The position numbers and the translations under genes were made by a program. From Verrucomicrobiales bacterium (GTDB lineage: Bacteria; Verrucomicrobiota; Verrucomicrobiia; Verrucomicrobiales; DEV007): a stretch of 9,432 nt of DNA. The notes beneath the pieces are model-generated. The model made no database searches, was not told the origin of the DNA, and saw only the letters and a program-made list of their open reading frames with translations. Shown piece after piece: positions 6,320 to 9,432 of the stretch (positions within the stretch are counted from its first letter, which is position 1; the number at the start of each line of letters is the position of its first letter). The stretch lies in the NCBI GenBank assembly GCA_013003335.1, contig JABDJT010000201.1, positions 1 to 9,432 of the forward strand, in the 5' to 3' direction.

Positions 6320-7921
6320 ATGACTGTTAAAAATCTGTTCGAGAAAACGATCGTGTCGGGCCTGCTCCTTGCAGCGAGCCTGTTCATTCCGTCCGGGCTG
6401 ACAGCCCAGGATTCTCCGGAAAAGCCGGCCTTTTCGATTCACCCGCTTTTCTCTGATCACGCGGTTCTGCAACAAGGGCTGACTGTTCCCGTCTGGGGCA
6501 CAGCGGAGCCGGGAAAGAAAATCACAGTGAGTTTTGGGGATCAAACAGTGGAAGGTAAAGCCGATGAAGCCGGCCAATGGATGGTCGCGTTGAAACCCCT
6601 GACTGCATCAGCCGAAGGTGCTGACCTGGTCGCGAAAAGCAACGGAACAGAGATTACGGTTACAGACATGCTGGTGGGAGAAGTCTGGGTTTGCTCCGGG
6701 CAATCCAACATGGCGTGGTCGGTTTCGCGAACGACCGACGCGGAAAAAATAGCGGAAGAGGCGAAAGCGAAGAAATTTGATGGAATCCGGCTCTTCAAAG
6801 TGCCCGTCGCCGGTGCGGACGAGAGGCAGAAAACCGTCGAGGCGAGCTGGGCTTTGCCCAAACCAAACACGATCGCGAATTTCTCCGCGACGGGCTTTTA
6901 CTTCGGCCGAGCTTTGCACCGCGACAAAGACGTGCCCGTGGGCCTGATTCAGTCGGCAAACGGCGGGACGAACGCGTATTCGTGGATCAATTCCAACACG
7001 CTCAACGACGACGAAGTCGCGGAAACCATCCGAACTTACTGGGCGGGAATGGTGGAAAAAGGTCCCGCCGCGCTGGAGCGGTTCGAAAAACAAAAACAGG
7101 CCTGGATTGACGGCGGCAAGAAAGGTCGCGCTCCGCGAGAGCCCATGCACGCCGGGCACGCAAAGCGGCCCGCCGGACACTACAATGCGATGATTGCCCC
7201 CCTGCAACCGTATGCGATCCAGGGTGTAATCTGGTACCAGGGAGAAGCCAATTCCCGTCCGCCGTTTGTGACCGAATATCGCGATCTCATGTTCGCCCTG
7301 GCAAAAGACTGGCGCTACGATTGGCATCACGCCACACACTGGAATCGGGGCCCCAAGGACGCCGCCGAGCGACCGCGAATGTTTCCTTTTTACATCGTGC
7401 AATTGCCGAATTACGAGCCCGGCGCAGCCTGGCCGATCATTCGCGAGCAAATGCTGAAATTCTGGCAGGACGGAGAAAACACCGGCACGATCGTCTCGAT
7501 CGATGTAGGTGATGCAACGGATATTCACCCGCAGAACAAGCTTCCCATCGGCGAACGCCTCGCCCGATTCGCCCGCGCCAACGCCTACGGAGACGATATC
7601 GTGTATTCCGGGCCGGTTTACGATTCCATGATGGCCGCAGACGGCAAAGTAACGCTGACCTTCAAGCACACTGGCGGAAGCCTGAAATCCCGCGACGGTG
7701 AACCGCTCCGGCATTTCGAAGTCGCAGGTGGAGACGGGAATTTCGTACCTGCCGAGGCGGTGATCGAAGGGGACCACCTGATTGTCAGCGCCCGCGATAT
7801 CGCCGAGCCGCGAGCGGTCCGATACGCCTGGAAGCCGAATCCGGAAAATATCAATTTTGTGAACGGCGAAGATCTGCCCGCCAGCCCGTTCCGGACGGAC
7901 TCGTGGGACCTGCTGGAGTAA
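6320..7921 (+). CDS. Secreted sialate O-acetylesterase-like SGNH hydrolase
   Basis: The 533-residue exported protein resembles sialate O-acetylesterases (SASA family). These remove acetyl groups from sialic acids and, in environmental bacteria, probably from other acetylated glycans. The signal peptide (basic start, hydrophobic core at about 11-23) probably ends before Q30 (GLTA-QD). A beta-rich N-terminal part runs from HPLFSDHAVLQQG and VPVWGTAEPG. The esterase core carries CSGQSNM with nucleophile S129, a NGGTNAYSW block, WYQGEAN, and DIHP with D401 and H403, which complete the catalytic set. The length is normal for the family. Upstream, TAAAGT at 6299-6304 could be a -10 element, but no good -35 accompanies it. 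No clear Shine-Dalgarno sequence precedes the ATG. Copy C of the 33-bp palindrome lies 10 bp after the stop. Confidence 0.93.
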   Translation: MTVKNLFEKTIVSGLLLAASLFIPSGLTAQDSPEKPAFSIHPLFSDHAVLQQGLTVPVWGTAEPGKKITVSFGDQTVEGKADEAGQWMVALKPLTASAEGADLVAKSNGTEITVTDMLVGEVWVCSGQSNMAWSVSRTTDAEKIAEEAKAKKFDGIRLFKVPVAGADERQKTVEASWALPKPNTIANFSATGFYFGRALHRDKDVPVGLIQSANGGTNAYSWINSNTLNDDEVAETIRTYWAGMVEKGPAALERFEKQKQAWIDGGKKGRAPREPMHAGHAKRPAGHYNAMIAPLQPYAIQGVIWYQGEANSRPPFVTEYRDLMFALAKDWRYDWHHATHWNRGPKDAAERPRMFPFYIVQLPNYEPGAAWPIIREQMLKFWQDGENTGTIVSIDVGDATDIHPQNKLPIGERLARFARANAYGDDIVYSGPVYDSMMAADGKVTLTFKHTGGSLKSRDGEPLRHFEVAGGDGNFVPAEAVIEGDHLIVSARDIAEPRAVRYAWKPNPENINFVNGEDLPASPFRTDSWDLLE

Positions 7922-7931
7922 GATTTCGAGT

Positions 7932-7964
7932 CAACAGGGTCTGTTTGCTGAACCAACCCTGTTG
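7932..7964 (+). repeat. 33-bp palindromic repeat, copy C
   Basis: It has the same architecture as copy B: arms CAACAGGGT/ACCCTGTTG, inner GTT/AAC, loop TGCTG. Flanking GAGT and ATTC extend the pairing by four more positions, one of them G-T. It starts 10 bp after the esterase stop, so it could form a hairpin at the 3' end of that message. The sequence after it (ATTCCTTCCCTG) has no proper U-tract, so a classic terminator is doubtful. Confidence 0.85.
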
Positions 7965-8000
7965 ATTCCTTCCCTGCGTCCTGTTTCCACGGGGAAAAAC

Positions 8001-8014
8001 CGGTTTACAAACCG
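8001..8014. promoter_or_regulatory. Perfect short palindrome overlapping a candidate rpoA -35 element
   Basis: CGGTTT and AAACCG form a perfect inverted repeat around a 2-bp centre (AC). It covers TTTACA at 8004-8009, the best -35 candidate before rpoA, and so lies where a repressor site would lie. A 14-bp palindrome can occur by chance, so this is only suggestive. Confidence 0.25.
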
Positions 8015-8031
8015 CCAAAAACAGGCATATT
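8004..8031 (+). promoter_or_regulatory. Candidate promoter for rpoA-rplQ
   Basis: TTTACA (8004-8009) and CATATT (8026-8031) are 16 bp apart. The -35 matches consensus at 5 of 6 positions and the -10 at about 3 of 6. Transcription would begin near 8038, leaving a leader of about 100 nt before rpoA that contains an AT-rich hairpin, GATTTTT/AAAAATC, at 8076-8093. A promoter somewhere in this gap is expected because no ribosomal-protein gene precedes rpoA here. Confidence 0.3.
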
Positions 8032-8137
8032 CCGCGCCCACGAGCAATACGAACCGCCGTTGGTCCTCTGGGTTCGATTTTTTCTCAAAAATCCGGACAC
8101 GCTCGCCAGAAGGGAAACCCGGCAACCCGAAAAAAAC

Positions 8138-9217
8138 ATGTCTATTAAACTAGCTCCGTTTGAACTCCCGAATCGTCTTGTAAAAGACGAGGATACCGCA
8201 ACTGAAACCTACGCGAAATTCACCGCGGATCCGTTCGAGGCCGGTTACGGCCACACAATCGGCAACAGCCTTCGCCGCGTGTTGCTTTCCTCTCTCGAGG
8301 GTGCCTCCATCACTTCCGTGAAAATTGCCGGTGCCCAGCACGAATTCACCAGCCTGCCGGGCGTGGTCGAAGACGTGACCGAGATCGTCCTGAACCTGAA
8401 GCAAATCCGCTTCAAGCATCACGACGACAAAGAGCCTGCCACACTGTCCCTGACGGTCGACAAGACCGGTCCTGTGACCGCCAGTGACATCGAAGAAATT
8501 TCCCAGTACGAAATCGTCAACCCGGACCAGCATATTTGCACCCTGGATAAGAAGACGAAATTCTCCATCGACATGGAAGTGCGGGTCGGCCGCGGATTTA
8601 ACACCGCTGAAGACAACAAGCACCCCGAAATGCCGATCGGCGTGATCCCGATTGACTCGATTTTTTCCCCGGTTCGCCGCGTGAAATACGCTGTCGAAAA
8701 CACCCGGGTGGGTCAGCGCACTGACTACGACAAGCTGGTTCTCGAAGTTTGGACAGACGGGCGTCTGGAGCCGCACGATGCGCTGCTGCAGTCTTCCGCA
8801 ATCCTGCGTCACCACCTCGACGTATTCGTGAATTACGACGACGACGCCATCGAAATCGATGCCGCTCCGACTGAAACCTCCGAGCAGGACAACGAACTCA
8901 AGAAGTTGCTCAACATGAGCGTGAACGAGATCGAACTGTCCGTCCGGGCCGCCAATTGCCTGAACAACGCGAATATCACAAGCGTTGGCCAGCTGGCCAT
9001 GAAGTCCGAAGCCGAGATGCTGAAATACCGCAACTTCGGCAAAAAATCGCTCAACGAAATCAAGGACAAGCTCTCCGAACTGGGCCTGTCGCTGGGTATG
9101 CAGATCGATCCGGGTCTCCTGGAACAGCCGTTCGCCGCACCGCTCCTGGGTGGCGACAGCTCCTCCGAAGGTCCGGGCCTTGCATCTCTCATTGCGGCCA
9201 ACCTGAATCGGGACTAA
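8138..9217 (+). CDS. rpoA: DNA-directed RNA polymerase subunit alpha
   Basis: The 359-residue alpha subunit dimerises to nucleate assembly of RNA polymerase and contacts promoter UP elements and activators. The N-terminal domain includes FEAGYGHTIGNSLRRVLLSS and GVVEDVTEIVLNLKQI, the usual dimer and beta/beta' contact regions, and continues to LRHHLDVFVNYDD. An acidic linker (about 235-255) leads to the C-terminal domain, VNEIELSVRAANCLNNANI through FGKKSLNEIKDKLSELGLSLGM. R270, N273 and C274 correspond to E. coli R265, N268 and C269, and the GKKS turn is kept, so DNA contact should be intact. A tail of about 38 residues follows GLSLGM, longer than in E. coli. The ATG at 8138 is chosen because MSIKLAPFELP is where family homology begins; an open frame extends upstream without homology. 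No near Shine-Dalgarno sequence is seen; the start is preceded by an A-rich run. Confidence 0.98.
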   Translation: MSIKLAPFELPNRLVKDEDTATETYAKFTADPFEAGYGHTIGNSLRRVLLSSLEGASITSVKIAGAQHEFTSLPGVVEDVTEIVLNLKQIRFKHHDDKEPATLSLTVDKTGPVTASDIEEISQYEIVNPDQHICTLDKKTKFSIDMEVRVGRGFNTAEDNKHPEMPIGVIPIDSIFSPVRRVKYAVENTRVGQRTDYDKLVLEVWTDGRLEPHDALLQSSAILRHHLDVFVNYDDDAIEIDAAPTETSEQDNELKKLLNMSVNEIELSVRAANCLNNANITSVGQLAMKSEAEMLKYRNFGKKSLNEIKDKLSELGLSLGMQIDPGLLEQPFAAPLLGGDSSSEGPGLASLIAANLNRD

Positions 9218-9249
9218 GTCAAAACTGACCTTTTACCGAAACATTTGAA

Positions 9250-9432
9250 ATGAGACACGGACGAAAAACCGTCAAACTCCAGCGCAAAAAGGCGCACCGC
9301 GAGTCCATGCTTCGCAATCTCGCCTGCAGCCTGATCGACCACGGCCGGATCCGCACCACATTGGCGAAAGCCAAGGCGTTGCGGCCCTTCGCCGAGAAAC
9401 TCGTCACGTTGGGGAAAACCAACACCCTTCAC
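9250..9432 (+). CDS. rplQ: Large ribosomal subunit protein bL17 (C-terminus off window)
   Basis: The frame is open from the ATG at 9250 to the right edge: 61 codons, roughly the first half of the protein. [36 protein letters not shown] and [16 protein letters not shown] are the standard bL17 N-terminal blocks. The protein binds 23S rRNA near the exit tunnel of the large subunit. It lies 32 bp after rpoA, the usual rpoA-rplQ order, and is surely co-transcribed with it. No clear Shine-Dalgarno sequence precedes the start (upstream is CATTTGAA). Confidence 0.97.
   Translation, partial: MRHGRKTVKLQRKKAHRESMLRNLACSLIDHGRIRTTLAKAKALRPFAEKLVTLGKTNTLH

Noticed and set aside
6608..7777. Long open frame of 389 codons on the minus strand opposite the esterase gene
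   Set aside because: The plus-strand frame has a signal peptide and all catalytic motifs of the esterase; the antisense frame has no recognisable domain and is a codon-bias shadow.
7932..7964. Copy C read as an intrinsic terminator of the esterase gene
   Set aside because: The stem is good but no U-run follows, and near-identical copies stand upstream of genes where a terminator would make no sense.
1461..7964. CRISPR array
   Set aside because: The three palindromes are kilobases apart, with genes between them, and one is inverted; there is no regular spacer pattern and no cas gene.
8060..8137. Upstream extension of the rpoA frame by 26 codons
   Set aside because: Alpha-subunit homology starts at the ATG at 8138, and the upstream residues do not resemble any alpha N-terminus.

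Overview
The window looks like a stretch of a Verrucomicrobiota chromosome, perhaps Opitutae or a relative; Planctomycetota is a less likely alternative. This rests on gene content and protein style: a large secreted protein with a planctomycete-type cytochrome c domain plus DUF1549, a secreted sialate O-acetylesterase-like SGNH hydrolase, a Gfo/Idh/MocA oxidoreductase, an alkaline-phosphatase-superfamily protein of the 'LSEYGIT' type, and RpoA and bL17 sequences that read like verrucomicrobial ones. The assignment comes from family recognition by eye, not from a search.

Layout. Positions 1-1260 (minus strand) hold the N-terminal 420 codons of the PSD1/DUF1549 protein, whose 3' part lies beyond the left edge. 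A 263-bp divergent intergenic region follows. Then comes a tight plus-strand cluster: rsfS (ribosome silencing factor), cinA (10 bp later) and a small two-membrane-segment protein of unknown function (4 bp later). That cluster meets, tail to tail with a 2-bp gap, a minus-strand phosphodiesterase/phosphatase-like gene (3544-4971). After a 208-bp divergent region the plus strand carries a Gfo/Idh/MocA oxidoreductase (5180-6217) and a sialate O-acetylesterase-like protein (6320-7921). After a 216-bp gap come rpoA (8138-9217) and the first 61 codons of rplQ. No gene-free stretch exceeds 300 bp.

How the genes relate. rsfS, rpoA and rplQ are core translation and transcription genes, and cinA is a common NAD/nucleotide-repair gene. 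The PSD1 protein, the oxidoreductase and the esterase fit the polysaccharide-degrading, surface-catabolic lifestyle usual for this phylum, but nothing here shows that they form one pathway.

The main unexplained structure is a 33-bp imperfect palindrome present once in each of three intergenic regions (1461-1493, 5083-5115, 7932-7964), always with a 9-2-3-5-3-2-9 architecture. A second repeat, three 14-nt units of the AACGTCGAACATGG type, sits in frame inside the PSD1 gene (778-819) and adds exactly 14 residues to an interdomain linker. I saw no CRISPR array, tRNA, rRNA, insertion sequence or obvious multi-gene defence system.
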